From Bulleidia sp. (GTDB taxonomy: Bacteria; Bacillota_I; Bacilli_A; Erysipelotrichales; Erysipelotrichaceae), in NCBI GenBank assembly GCA_016293365.1, contig JAEDEK010000043.1, positions 1-14,298 on the forward strand: a stretch of DNA of 14,298 bases. The letters run 5' to 3'. Below are positions 1 to 6,181 of the stretch, piece by piece. The notes beneath the pieces were generated by a model. It saw nothing but the letters and a program-made list of their open reading frames with translations, was not told the DNA's origin and searched no databases. The stretch's first letter is position 1. Each line of letters begins with the position of its first letter. A program made the position numbers and the translations under genes.

Positions 1-86
1 CCATCATGGAAGAAAGGTGCACTCATATATAAAAGGATCGCCAGGATACCAATTACATTACTCATGAAAGAAACAGAAAGTTCCAT
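1..86 (-). CDS. N-terminal fragment of an unidentified membrane protein (runs off the left edge)
   Basis: An open frame reads leftward from an ATG at 86-84 to the window edge (28 complete codons). It is preceded by a strong Shine-Dalgarno, AGGAGGAG on the minus strand at about 91-98, with good spacing. The product starts MELSVSFMSN and then has a hydrophobic run (VIGILAILLYM) that would make a transmembrane segment or an uncleaved signal anchor. The family cannot be named from 28 residues. It is transcribed divergently from rpmH, with about 185 bp between the two starts. The start and reading frame are well supported by the ribosome site; the function is unknown. Confidence 0.55.
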   Translation of the reverse strand, partial: MELSVSFMSNVIGILAILLYMSAPFFHD

Positions 87-108
87 ATAACTCCTCCTAT
101 GACAACAG

Positions 109-117
109 AGTTTAACA
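109..117 (-). promoter_or_regulatory. Possible extended -10 element for the left divergent gene
   Basis: On the minus strand the sequence reads TGTTAAACT, that is TGn followed by a TAAACT hexamer, about 23 nt upstream of the ATG at 86. No convincing -35 hexamer lies 17 nt further upstream, so this is only a candidate of the extended -10 type. Confidence 0.3.
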
Positions 118-190
118 CTGTTTTTCCATAAATCGAATGTTTTCTTCATTTTATCAGTATTTTTGATGTCTATTTTCATATCTGCTCATA

Positions 191-219
191 TTGACTTATT
201 TGACATTAGAATATATTAT
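191..219 (+). promoter_or_regulatory. Promoter of the rpmH operon
   Basis: TTGACT at 191-196 and TATTAT at 214-219 are separated by exactly 17 nt, a good vegetative sigma-A promoter. It lies about 50 nt upstream of the rpmH start, with nothing else between. A second TTGACA at 200-205 has no good -10 partner. This promoter probably drives rpmH and, through read-through of the hairpin at 407-431, rnpA-yidC-jag. Confidence 0.75.
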
Positions 220-270
220 TGTTACGCGTTTGTTTTCTAAACATTAGAAAAAATATGGAGGTGGTACGAA

Positions 271-405
271 ATGAAGAGAACATACCAGCCAAGCAAGAAA
301 AAGAACAAAGCTACTCATGGCTTCAGAGCCCGCATGGCTACTGTTGGCGGACGTAAGGTCCTGGCAAGAAGACGTGCCAAGGGCAGAAAGGTCTTATCTG
401 CTTAA
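271..405 (+). CDS. rpmH: Large ribosomal subunit protein bL34
   Basis: The 44-codon frame encodes the very basic ribosomal protein L34 of the 50S subunit, which binds 23S rRNA. It begins MKRTYQPSKKKNKATHGFRA and ends GRKVLSA. The signature blocks KRTYQPS, HGFRARM and LARRRAKGRK are all present, and the 44-residue length is typical for bacteria. A Shine-Dalgarno GGAGGTGG at 258-265 precedes the ATG. It is first in the block with rnpA, yidC and jag, a very common arrangement. A good promoter lies upstream, and a terminator-like hairpin follows immediately and probably lets rpmH be made in excess over rnpA. Identity is certain. Confidence 0.98.
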   Translation: MKRTYQPSKKKNKATHGFRARMATVGGRKVLARRRAKGRKVLSA

Positions 406-406
406 G

Positions 407-431
407 AAACCACCAGTCGGTGGTTTTTTTT
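407..431 (+). terminator. Intrinsic terminator or attenuator between rpmH and rnpA
   Basis: AAACCACC at 407-414 pairs with GGTGGTTT at 419-426 around an AGTC loop, and the U-tract runs to 431. It starts directly after the rpmH stop codon. Because rnpA has no separate promoter that I can see, partial termination here would set the L34 to RnpA ratio. Confidence 0.85.
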
Positions 432-452
432 CTCAAAGACTGTGGAGGTCAC

Positions 453-785
453 ATGAAAAAGAAAAACCGTGTCAGAAGGAGTGAAGAATTCCAGAAGATC
501 ATACATAAAGGAAAAAAACATGTATGTCATCAGTATGTTCTTTACATGATGCCTAAAGCTGAAATGGAGAGCAGAATCGGTATCTCGCTTTCAAAAAAGA
601 TCGGAAATGCGGTAGAAAGAAACAGAATCAAACGGCAGGTACGCATGATGTGTCAGGATCTGATCCCGTTTAATACATGTCAGTATGACTTTGTCATCAT
701 CATCCGCTTCGGTTATCGTAATAACAGCTATGATACCAACAAAAATAGCTTGGAAAAACTATGCAGAAAAGCTACAATATTGTAG
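453..785 (+). CDS. rnpA: Ribonuclease P protein component
   Basis: This 110-residue basic protein is the protein subunit of RNase P. It binds the catalytic RNA and the 5' leader of pre-tRNA. The family signature is clear at residues 42-61: IGISLSKKIGNAVERNRIKR, which includes the RNR motif (R56-N57-R58). The length fits the family (about 110-120 residues). The frame is open back to 420, but the ATG at 453 is the right start: it follows GGAGG at 444-448 with normal spacing, and upstream codons would lie in the terminator hairpin. It sits between rpmH and yidC, 19 nt before yidC. Confidence 0.96.
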   Translation: MKKKNRVRRSEEFQKIIHKGKKHVCHQYVLYMMPKAEMESRIGISLSKKIGNAVERNRIKRQVRMMCQDLIPFNTCQYDFVIIIRFGYRNNSYDTNKNSLEKLCRKATIL

Positions 786-804
786 ATATTCTAAAGGAGA
801 AAAA

Positions 805-1722
805 ATGAAACTGAGTCCTCGTACAAAACGTATCCTCACGATTATGTCTGTGATGATACTTGCTGTAGTGCTGACAGGATGTACTTCACCGGTGGATGAA
901 AACGGCAAGGTCATTCTGATTACAGAAAGCACAACATTCTCACAGGTCATGAGTGAAGAATCCTGGTTCTCTGCCATCTTTGTATGGCCGCTGTCCTGGT
1001 GCCTGAACAAACTGGCCCCGATGATCGGTGTCGGTGGTGCTATTGCCGTCATCACGATCGTAGTCAATACAGTTCTTGCTGCTGCAACAATGAAGTCCAC
1101 TGTCGGTGCACAGCGAATGCAGATGATCCAGCCTGAACTGGAAAAGATCCAGCGCAAATATGAAGGCAGAGATGATGATGCTTCAAAAATGAGACAGGCA
1201 AACGAAATGAATGCCCTCTACAAGAAGTACAACATCAATCCATTCGGAACAATCGCAGTTACATTCCTGCAGTTCCCGATCATCATGGCCATGTACATGT
1301 CCGTACAGAGAGCCGAAGCTGTCGCAACAGGAACATTCCTTGGTATTGACCTTCAGGTCAGAGCATGGGATGGTATCAAGGGATTCTTCAATGGAAATAC
1401 ATCAACCGCTGCTGTATTCCTTGGTCTGTTTATTTTCATGGGTATCTGTCAGTTCCTTTCCATGAAGGTTCCAATGATCCTTCAGAAGAGAAAAGCAGAA
1501 AAGGAAGCTGCAAAACACCACAGAAAACCGGAAATTTCAAAAAATTCTCAGAACAATATCATGCAGATCTACATGATGGTTATGATTCTGTTCTTTGGTA
1601 TGACATTACCTTCTGCAATGTCTCTGTATTGGGCAATCAACTCTCTTGTCAATATCGTCAAGACTCTGGTTGTTCAGACTGTTATCGATAAATCCGATCT
1701 GAAAGAAGGAAGAGCAAGATGA
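805..1722 (+). CDS. yidC: Membrane protein insertase YidC/OxaA (lipoprotein form)
   Basis: A 305-residue YidC/Oxa1/SpoIIIJ-type insertase that inserts and folds membrane proteins, alone or with SecYEG. Residues 1-26 are a lipoprotein signal peptide: basic start, hydrophobic core, and lipobox LTGC with the modified Cys26. The five-helix core follows: a first helix at about 76-97, a cytoplasmic coiled-coil hairpin at 100-140 (IQPELEKIQRKYEG), the family block NPFGTIAVTFLQFPI at 145-159, then helices at about 201-220, 253-267 and 271-290. The basic C-terminus is short. The ATG at 805 follows AAAGGAG at 793-799; the frame is open further upstream, but that part overlaps rnpA. One oddity: the conserved Arg of the hydrophilic groove (Arg366 in E. 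coli) aligns with Asn88. The gene overlaps jag by 4 nt (ATGA). Confidence 0.95.
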   Translation: MKLSPRTKRILTIMSVMILAVVLTGCTSPVDENGKVILITESTTFSQVMSEESWFSAIFVWPLSWCLNKLAPMIGVGGAIAVITIVVNTVLAAATMKSTVGAQRMQMIQPELEKIQRKYEGRDDDASKMRQANEMNALYKKYNINPFGTIAVTFLQFPIIMAMYMSVQRAEAVATGTFLGIDLQVRAWDGIKGFFNGNTSTAAVFLGLFIFMGICQFLSMKVPMILQKRKAEKEAAKHHRKPEISKNSQNNIMQIYMMVMILFFGMTLPSAMSLYWAINSLVNIVKTLVVQTVIDKSDLKEGRAR

Positions 1723-2336
1723 AAAACTATCAGGCTAAAACATTAGAGGAAATCATTGAGCAGGCCGCTGAAGATTACGGATGTGACACATCCTCACTCA
1801 TGTACAATGTTCTTGAAGAAAAAGATGGTATTCTTGGAATCGGTAAGTCCATCACTGCTGAAGTATTCACGATGGATGATGTCAAGGAATTCCTGTTCGA
1901 TTATATGGGTGATTTCTTCACAGGTATTGATCTTGATCTGGAATGTGCGATTGAAGAAAAAGACAATGCATTCATTGTCAATCTCAACGCAGACAACAAT
2001 GCTGTTCTGATCGGCAAGATGGGTAAGACACTGTCTGCCTTCAATACAGTCATCAAGGCTGCAGTCAACGCAAAGTTCAAGAAGAGAATTGATATCCTGA
2101 TTGATGTCAATCACTACAAGAGCGATCGTTATTACAAGCTTCGTGGTATGGCAAAAAGAATCGGCAAGCAGGTACAGAGAGACCATGTAAAGGTTGCACT
2201 GGATCCAATGCCGAATGATGAAAGAAAAGTTATCCACAAGGCTCTGAATGAATGGCATAACATCAAGACAGAATCTGAAGGAGAAGGTTCCAACAGACAT
2301 GTCTGCATCAGCTACGTAGAAGATTCAGCTGAATAA
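1719..2336 (+). CDS. jag: Jag/KhpB RNA-binding protein (Jag, KH and R3H domains)
   Basis: A 205-residue RNA-binding protein of the Jag (KhpB/EloR) family, known in other Firmicutes to affect cell elongation and RNA metabolism, often with KhpA. Three parts are visible: an N-terminal Jag domain (about 1-50, with GILGIGKS), a KH domain (about 60-135, with GKMGKTL at 99-105), and a C-terminal R3H domain (about 145-200). In the R3H domain the diagnostic R169...H173 pair (RKVIH) and the following K-T-E-S-E-G segment are seen. The start codon overlaps the yidC stop (ATGA), so the two are translationally coupled. Length and domain order are normal. A strong terminator follows at 2349-2373. Confidence 0.94.
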   Translation: MKNYQAKTLEEIIEQAAEDYGCDTSSLMYNVLEEKDGILGIGKSITAEVFTMDDVKEFLFDYMGDFFTGIDLDLECAIEEKDNAFIVNLNADNNAVLIGKMGKTLSAFNTVIKAAVNAKFKKRIDILIDVNHYKSDRYYKLRGMAKRIGKQVQRDHVKVALDPMPNDERKVIHKALNEWHNIKTESEGEGSNRHVCISYVEDSAE

Positions 2337-2348
2337 ACAATATTTACG

Positions 2349-2373
2349 GACAGTGCAAATGCACTGTCTTTTT
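2349..2373 (+). terminator. Terminator of the rpmH-rnpA-yidC-jag operon
   Basis: GACAGTGC at 2349-2356 pairs perfectly with GCACTGTC at 2361-2368 around an AAAT loop and is followed by TTTTT. It begins 12 nt after the jag stop codon. Confidence 0.92.
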
Positions 2374-2464
2374 ATTTTTCCATAATTCTCAGGGAAAATG
2401 TCAAAGGCCATTGGGAACACTTTCAAAGGATGTAGCCTTCTATACATACTCAATTCTGTATGGA

Positions 2465-2593
2465 TCATACTTTCGCTCCAGTAACTGGAACAAAGATATT
2501 AACTGAGCCATCTCCTGTTCTATCAATGCTTAGAATATTCACTTCATCTTATGATAAGTTCAAAATTTCAGCGATATCTTTGATATCCTTCAT
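2465..2593 (-). pseudogene. Short gene remnant of unknown family, with an in-frame stop
   Basis: On the minus strand one frame reads like protein: from an ATG at 2593, MKDIKDIAEILNLS, then a TAA stop, then DEVNILSIDRTGDGSVNIFV and PVTGAKV to a stop at 2467-2465. Upstream, in the same frame, QYIEEY can be read before further stops. The residue make-up (alternating acidic, hydrophobic and Gly/Asp turns) looks like a decayed coding sequence and not random AT-rich DNA. No ribosome site or promoter is visible. I do not recognise the family. The plus-strand open frame over the same bases is then a shadow. The evidence is only the look of the translation, so confidence is low. Confidence 0.35.
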
Positions 2594-2638
2594 ATATTCT
2601 TCTATGTACTGTGAAATAAGCAAACACTATGAGAGGAG

Positions 2639-2681
2639 GAAGGGGGATACTGTAGAAATACAGAATGTCCTCCTTCTTTTT
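2639..2681 (+). terminator. Orphan terminator-like hairpin in the jag-dnaA gap
   Basis: GAAGGGGGA at 2639-2647 pairs with TCCTCCTTC at 2668-2676 (one G-U), and inside it CTGTA and TACAG close a GAAA tetraloop. TTTTT follows at 2677-2681. It has the form of a strong plus-strand intrinsic terminator, but no intact plus-strand gene lies between the jag terminator and this point. It may end a small untranslated RNA, or be left over from a lost gene. Confidence 0.6.
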
Positions 2682-2831
2682 CAATGACATAAAGAGATTG
2701 ATGGAAAAAAGGGAGAATGTACAGAAACCAGATCAGAATCTGCAGAGATCCTGTTTCAAAAAGATCTGTCCGATTATTATCTGTTGAAAAATACAGTATT
2801 TTCACGATGAAATACGTATGAAAAATGTTTC

Positions 2832-3173
2832 TTTTCCACATGTAACTCACATATCATAATAAAATGTTTTCCACAACTGTGGAAAACTGTTGAAAACTCA
2901 TAAAGTGCCTTATTTATGCTGATATATTACTGTTGATAATCGTGTATTTCATTTTTACATTTCCTGTTTTTCCCCAATTTTCAAGGTTTACCACAATGTG
3001 GATAGTTTTTCCACCATTTATCCACTTTATTAATTTTGTGGAAATATGTGGAAAACTTTAATATATGTTTTATATATCCCAAATATTGCAAATTCTATAT
3101 TGTGGATAAAAAATATATCCACAATTTTTATGTGGATTTTGAAGAAAAGTGACATTACAATGATTGTGGAAAA
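2832..3173. other. oriC: Chromosomal origin oriC, upstream DnaA-box cluster
   Basis: This AT-rich stretch before dnaA holds six 9-mers matching TTWTNCACA: plus strand at 2832-2840 and 2867-2875; minus strand at 2878-2886, 3047-3055, 3101-3109 (the exact TTATCCACA) and 3165-3173. One-mismatch boxes occur at 2888-2896, 2987-2995, 2997-3005, 3007-3015, 3018-3026, 3037-3045 and 3115-3123. TTTTCCACA is the commonest form. The densest AT run, about 3056-3100, has no box and could be an unwinding region. DnaA made by the next gene would bind here both to initiate replication and to repress its own gene. I see no confident dnaA promoter; TACAAT at 3156-3161 is a possible -10 without a good -35. Confidence 0.88.
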
Positions 3174-3192
3174 ATGATTTAAGAGGTATTAC

Positions 3193-4560
3193 ATGCCATT
3201 AACAAAGGATCAGTATCTGAGTGATGTATGGAACAAGGTCACACAGTACTTATATACAAATAAGTTTATCGAACCTGAGATGGTCGAGAGTTTCTTCCAT
3301 ACTTCATATATATTTGAACTCACTGAAGAAAAAGCAATCATCTCCGTTGTCAATATTATCCAGAAACAGGTTCTGCGTTCGCTTTCTGACAGAATAGCTG
3401 ACGCTTTCATTCATGTTCTTGATCTATCTCATCCGATTGAGATTGAAATTGCGCAGGAGCCTGATCTTGAGCAGAGATATTCCGGTAAGGAAATCAGATA
3501 TGATGAAAATGAATTCCATACCATGAATATTCAGAAAGACAGGACCTTTGAAAACTTTGTTGTAGGGGACTGCAACAGGGAATCACAGGCAGCTGCACTT
3601 GCGTGTGCACTCAATCCTGGAAAATTCTTTAATCCGCTGTTTATCTACGGCAATTCCGGGCTTGGAAAAACACATCTGATGATGGCGATTGCCAATTATG
3701 TTCTCAAGACAGATCCATCCAAAAAAGTGTATTATACGGAATCACTGAAGTTTGTCGAAACTGTGGTCAATGCCATCAGGGATAACAGAATTGAAGCTTT
3801 CAAGCAGTATATGTTTTCGATCGATCTTCTGCTGGTGGATGATATCCAGTTTTTGGCCGGTAAGGAAAAATCACATGAAGTGTTCTTTACCATCTATAAC
3901 GAACTGGTGAATAACGGAAAACAGGTATGCATCGCATCAGACCGGCAGCCGCGTGAGATCAAAGGTCTTGAAGACCGTCTCATTTCCCGTTTCTCCAGTG
4001 GTCTTTCCGTAGGGATTGATTCACCTGAGTTTGAAACATCGCTTGCCATCCTGCAGATGAAAATCAAGCAGAATGGATATGGAATAGATGACTGTGATGA
4101 GGAAGGACTTGCTTATATTGCTTCCAATTTTTCCGGTAATGTAAGAGATCTGGAAGGGGCATGGAACAGAGTTCTGTTCTACGCTATTCAGTTTCAGCCG
4201 GATGGGAAATCCATTCGCTTTGAAACGGTAATGAATGCATTAAAAAGCCAGGCCGTCGTATCTGATAAGACAGGTCTTTCTCCAAAAAAGATCATTAAGA
4301 CTGTCGCAGATTATTACGGCCTGACACGTCAGCAGGTCACTTCCAAAACCAGAACAAAGAACATAGCCAATGCAAGGCATATTTCCATCTATCTATGCCG
4401 AAAGCTGCTGAATATATCCTATATCAAAATCGGTGAGGAATTTGGAGGAAGAGATCATTCTACGATCATGTCTGCCTGCACAAAAGTTGAGAAACAGCTG
4501 AAGAAGGATCCGATCTTCGAAAACGTCATAAAGGATATCGAAAAACAGCTGAATGTCTGA
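3193..4560 (+). CDS. dnaA: Chromosomal replication initiator protein DnaA
   Basis: A 455-residue DnaA, the AAA+ ATPase that binds DnaA boxes and melts the origin. Domain I is about 1-85, followed by a short linker (domain II) to about 112. The AAA+ domain III, about 115-335, has Walker A GNSGLGKT (153-160), Walker B LLLVDD (212-217) and the SRFSSGL arginine-finger region (265-271). Domain IV, about 360-455, carries the DNA-binding helix-turn-helix with the DnaA signature GGRDHSTIM (418-426). The ATG at 3193 follows AAGAGG at 3181-3186. DnaA boxes flank the gene on both sides, the last one upstream ending 19 nt before the start. Length is normal for Firmicutes. Identity is certain. Confidence 0.99.
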   Translation: MPLTKDQYLSDVWNKVTQYLYTNKFIEPEMVESFFHTSYIFELTEEKAIISVVNIIQKQVLRSLSDRIADAFIHVLDLSHPIEIEIAQEPDLEQRYSGKEIRYDENEFHTMNIQKDRTFENFVVGDCNRESQAAALACALNPGKFFNPLFIYGNSGLGKTHLMMAIANYVLKTDPSKKVYYTESLKFVETVVNAIRDNRIEAFKQYMFSIDLLLVDDIQFLAGKEKSHEVFFTIYNELVNNGKQVCIASDRQPREIKGLEDRLISRFSSGLSVGIDSPEFETSLAILQMKIKQNGYGIDDCDEEGLAYIASNFSGNVRDLEGAWNRVLFYAIQFQPDGKSIRFETVMNALKSQAVVSDKTGLSPKKIIKTVADYYGLTRQQVTSKTRTKNIANARHISIYLCRKLLNISYIKIGEEFGGRDHSTIMSACTKVEKQLKKDPIFENVIKDIEKQLNV

Positions 4561-4669
4561 TATCCACAATCTGTCCATATTTCATCCACATGCATTTTCG
4601 TTTAAAATATCGCATGAATATCATGAAATATTGAGTTTTCCACATTATCCACACCCTTAATAACAATAA
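4560..4669. other. oriC: Downstream DnaA boxes and candidate origin-unwinding site between dnaA and dnaN
   Basis: Four DnaA boxes on the plus strand lie in the dnaA-dnaN gap: ATATCCACA at 4560-4568, TCATCCACA at 4582-4590 (each one mismatch), then TTTTCCACA at 4636-4644 directly abutting the perfect TTATCCACA at 4645-4653. The tandem pair is followed by CCC, then an almost pure A/T run to about 4698. Inside that run, in steps of three from 4658, come TAA, TAA, CAA, TAA, resembling the DnaA-trio element that loads DnaA on single strands in Bacillus. Box clusters on both sides of dnaA match the bipartite B. subtilis type of origin. Which side melts is inferred. Confidence 0.75.
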
Positions 4670-4715
4670 AGCTTATTATTGAAAAAGAAATAAATAACAG
4701 AAGGAGACATCAAAG

Positions 4716-5837
4716 ATGAACTTTTCCATCAGTACAAGTGTATTCGCAACTGCAGTAGGAATGACAGACCGTGCTATCAATGCAAGCAGTCCTCAGCCAT
4801 CCTTACGCGGAATTAAAATTCAGGCGGTCAATGACAGTCTGATTCTGACAGGAAGCAATGCAGATATTTCGATTATGAAAACACTGCATTCCGATGAAGA
4901 AAATAATCTGACCATCGTAGAAGAAGGAACAATTCTGATTGAATCCAAATATCTTCTGGATATTGTCAGAAAGATGGATTCATCGATTATGACAATTGAA
5001 GTGATTGATGGAGCACTGACCAGATTCTCTGGTGACCGTGCCGTATTCAAGATCAATGGTCTGAATGCACTGGATTATCCGACTATTGATTTTTCAAAGC
5101 CTGGCGATACTGTAACAATGCCGTGTTCCATGTTAAAGGATATTATCGAACAGACAACATTTGCTACAGCGCTTAAGGAAACAAGACCTGTCCTGACAGG
5201 TGTCAATTTCAGACTGGATGATCATATTCTCAGATGTACAGGAACAGATTCCTACAGACTTGCTAAAAAAACATTTCCATTCAATGTGGATGGATCATTC
5301 AATGTGACAATTCCTTCCCGTACTCTCAATGATGTCAAGGCTACAATGCTGGATCAGGGGGAGGAAGTTATTGAAATTTCGCTTTCTGATAAAAAAGCAC
5401 AGTTCAATATTGAAGACATGGTACTTCAGACAAGACTTCTGGATGGAACATTCCCGGATGTTGACCGTCTGATTCCTTCTTCTTTTGATTATGTTCTTTC
5501 CATCAACCGGAATGAACTGATCCGTTCCATTGACAGAACAACTTTCATCCGCAGTGATAACATGTCCATCAACCGTCTGCAGTGTTCTGAAAATGAAGTT
5601 ATTCTGACAAGTAAGTCTCAGGAAATCGGTGAATCGCGTGAAAACCTGGATTGCACTTTTAATGGAAATGATCTGGACATCAGTTTCTCTGGAAACTATG
5701 TCATTGATGCCGCAAGAGCTCTGCGTGGTGAAAACATCACAGTGAACTTTTCAGGTGATATGAGACCTTTTGTACTCAAGGATGAAGATGATGAATCCGT
5801 CATCCAGCTTGTCCTTCCATTGCGTACATATAACTGA
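4716..5837 (+). CDS. dnaN: DNA polymerase III beta subunit (sliding clamp)
   Basis: A 373-residue beta clamp. It forms a ring dimer around DNA, tethers the replicative polymerase and recruits other DNA-handling proteins. The start MNFSISTSVFATAVG, the internal block TRPVLTGVNF, and the C-terminal QLVLPLRTYN (family QL-LP-RTY) are typical; three tandem clamp domains of about 120 residues fit the length. The ATG at 4716 follows AAGGAGA at 4701-4707. It lies 155 nt after dnaA, separated by the second DnaA-box cluster, and is followed by a terminator, so dnaA-dnaN form a unit of their own. I could not pick a reliable separate dnaN promoter. Confidence 0.98.
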   Translation: MNFSISTSVFATAVGMTDRAINASSPQPSLRGIKIQAVNDSLILTGSNADISIMKTLHSDEENNLTIVEEGTILIESKYLLDIVRKMDSSIMTIEVIDGALTRFSGDRAVFKINGLNALDYPTIDFSKPGDTVTMPCSMLKDIIEQTTFATALKETRPVLTGVNFRLDDHILRCTGTDSYRLAKKTFPFNVDGSFNVTIPSRTLNDVKATMLDQGEEVIEISLSDKKAQFNIEDMVLQTRLLDGTFPDVDRLIPSSFDYVLSINRNELIRSIDRTTFIRSDNMSINRLQCSENEVILTSKSQEIGESRENLDCTFNGNDLDISFSGNYVIDAARALRGENITVNFSGDMRPFVLKDEDDESVIQLVLPLRTYN

Positions 5838-5854
5838 GTGATATTCATGTTTAT

Positions 5855-5886
5855 GACCCTGTTCGACAGGGTCGTTTTCTGTTTTT
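5855..5886 (+). terminator. Terminator after dnaN
   Basis: GACCCTGT at 5855-5862 pairs with ACAGGGTC at 5866-5873 around TCG (or a TTCGA loop on a 7-bp stem). It is followed by the interrupted T-rich tail GTTTTCTGTTTTTT. Confidence 0.88.
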
Positions 5887-5901
5887 TGAAATAACCGTAC
5901 C

Positions 5902-5933
5902 AATGCTGAAAATAAGGATTTTTCAGCATTTTT
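5902..5933. terminator. Second hairpin after dnaN, abutting the yaaA promoter
   Basis: AATGCTGAAAA at 5902-5912 pairs with TTTTCAGCATT at 5920-5930 (11 bp, 7-nt loop), followed by TTT. It could be a back-up terminator for dnaN. Since it occupies the -35 region of the next promoter, it could equally be an operator-like palindrome. Confidence 0.55.
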
Positions 5934-5934
5934 A

Positions 5935-5943
5935 TGGTATAAT
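5935..5943 (+). promoter_or_regulatory. Extended -10 promoter of the yaaA-recF-gyrB-gyrA operon
   Basis: TGGTATAAT is a perfect extended -10 (TGn plus TATAAT at 5938-5943), about 38 nt upstream of the yaaA start. No good -35 sits 17 nt upstream; that position falls in the loop and 3' arm of the hairpin at 5902-5930. Extended -10 promoters can work without a -35. Confidence 0.65.
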
Positions 5944-5980
5944 TATTTAGATTCATTGCGGCGTAAAAAAGGAGCATTTT

Positions 5981-6181
5981 ATGGAAAAAATCACTACCGA
6001 ATTTATTACATTACAGCAGTTTCTGAAAATGAATGATCTGATCTTTTCCGGTGGTGAGGCAAAGTATTTTGTAAAGGAAAACAGAATACTGGTAAATGGA
6101 GAAACAGAAGACAGAAGGGGAAGAAAACTGTATCCCGGGGATGAGGTTTCAGTCAATGGAAAGAAGTACCGGATCAGCTGA
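5981..6181 (+). CDS. yaaA: S4-domain RNA-binding protein YaaA
   Basis: A 66-residue protein that is essentially a single S4 RNA-binding domain. The S4 pattern is visible: ITLQQFLKMNDLIFSGGEAK (9-28) forms the two helices, then ENRILVNGE and GRKLYPGDEVSVNGKKY complete the fold. YaaA-type proteins sit between dnaN and recF in many Firmicutes, as here; a role at the ribosome has been proposed for such proteins. The ATG follows AAAGGAG at 5969-5975. The TGA stop shares one base with the recF start (TGATG), giving tight translational coupling. Family and position both support the call. Confidence 0.92.
   Translation: MEKITTEFITLQQFLKMNDLIFSGGEAKYFVKENRILVNGETEDRRGRKLYPGDEVSVNGKKYRIS

Noticed and set aside
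420..452. Upstream extension of rnpA to an earlier start
   Set aside because: The extra codons come from the terminator hairpin and the Shine-Dalgarno itself; the ATG at 453 is correctly spaced from GGAGG.
2460..2687. Plus-strand 75-codon open frame in the jag-dnaA gap
   Set aside because: There is no Shine-Dalgarno, it runs into the terminator-like hairpin at 2639-2681, and the opposite strand reads more like a decayed protein.
2797..2815. TTTTCACGATGAAATA near oriC as a degenerate parS
   Set aside because: The CACGTG core is interrupted by an extra base and the outer positions do not match, so ParB recognition is unlikely.
2374..2830. CRISPR array, tRNA genes, insertion sequence or att site in the noncoding gaps
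   Set aside because: No regularly spaced repeats, tRNA cloverleaf, transposase fragment or terminal inverted repeats were found in this or the other gaps.
2602..2850. Minus-strand 82-codon open frame beside oriC
   Set aside because: There is no ribosome site, the composition is low-complexity hydrophobic as expected from AT-rich noncoding DNA, and it crosses the hairpin and a DnaA box.
3133..3161. A dnaA promoter ending in TACAAT (3156-3161)
   Set aside because: The -10 is acceptable, but no -35 lies at 16-18 nt and no TGn extension is present, so it is not listed as a promoter.
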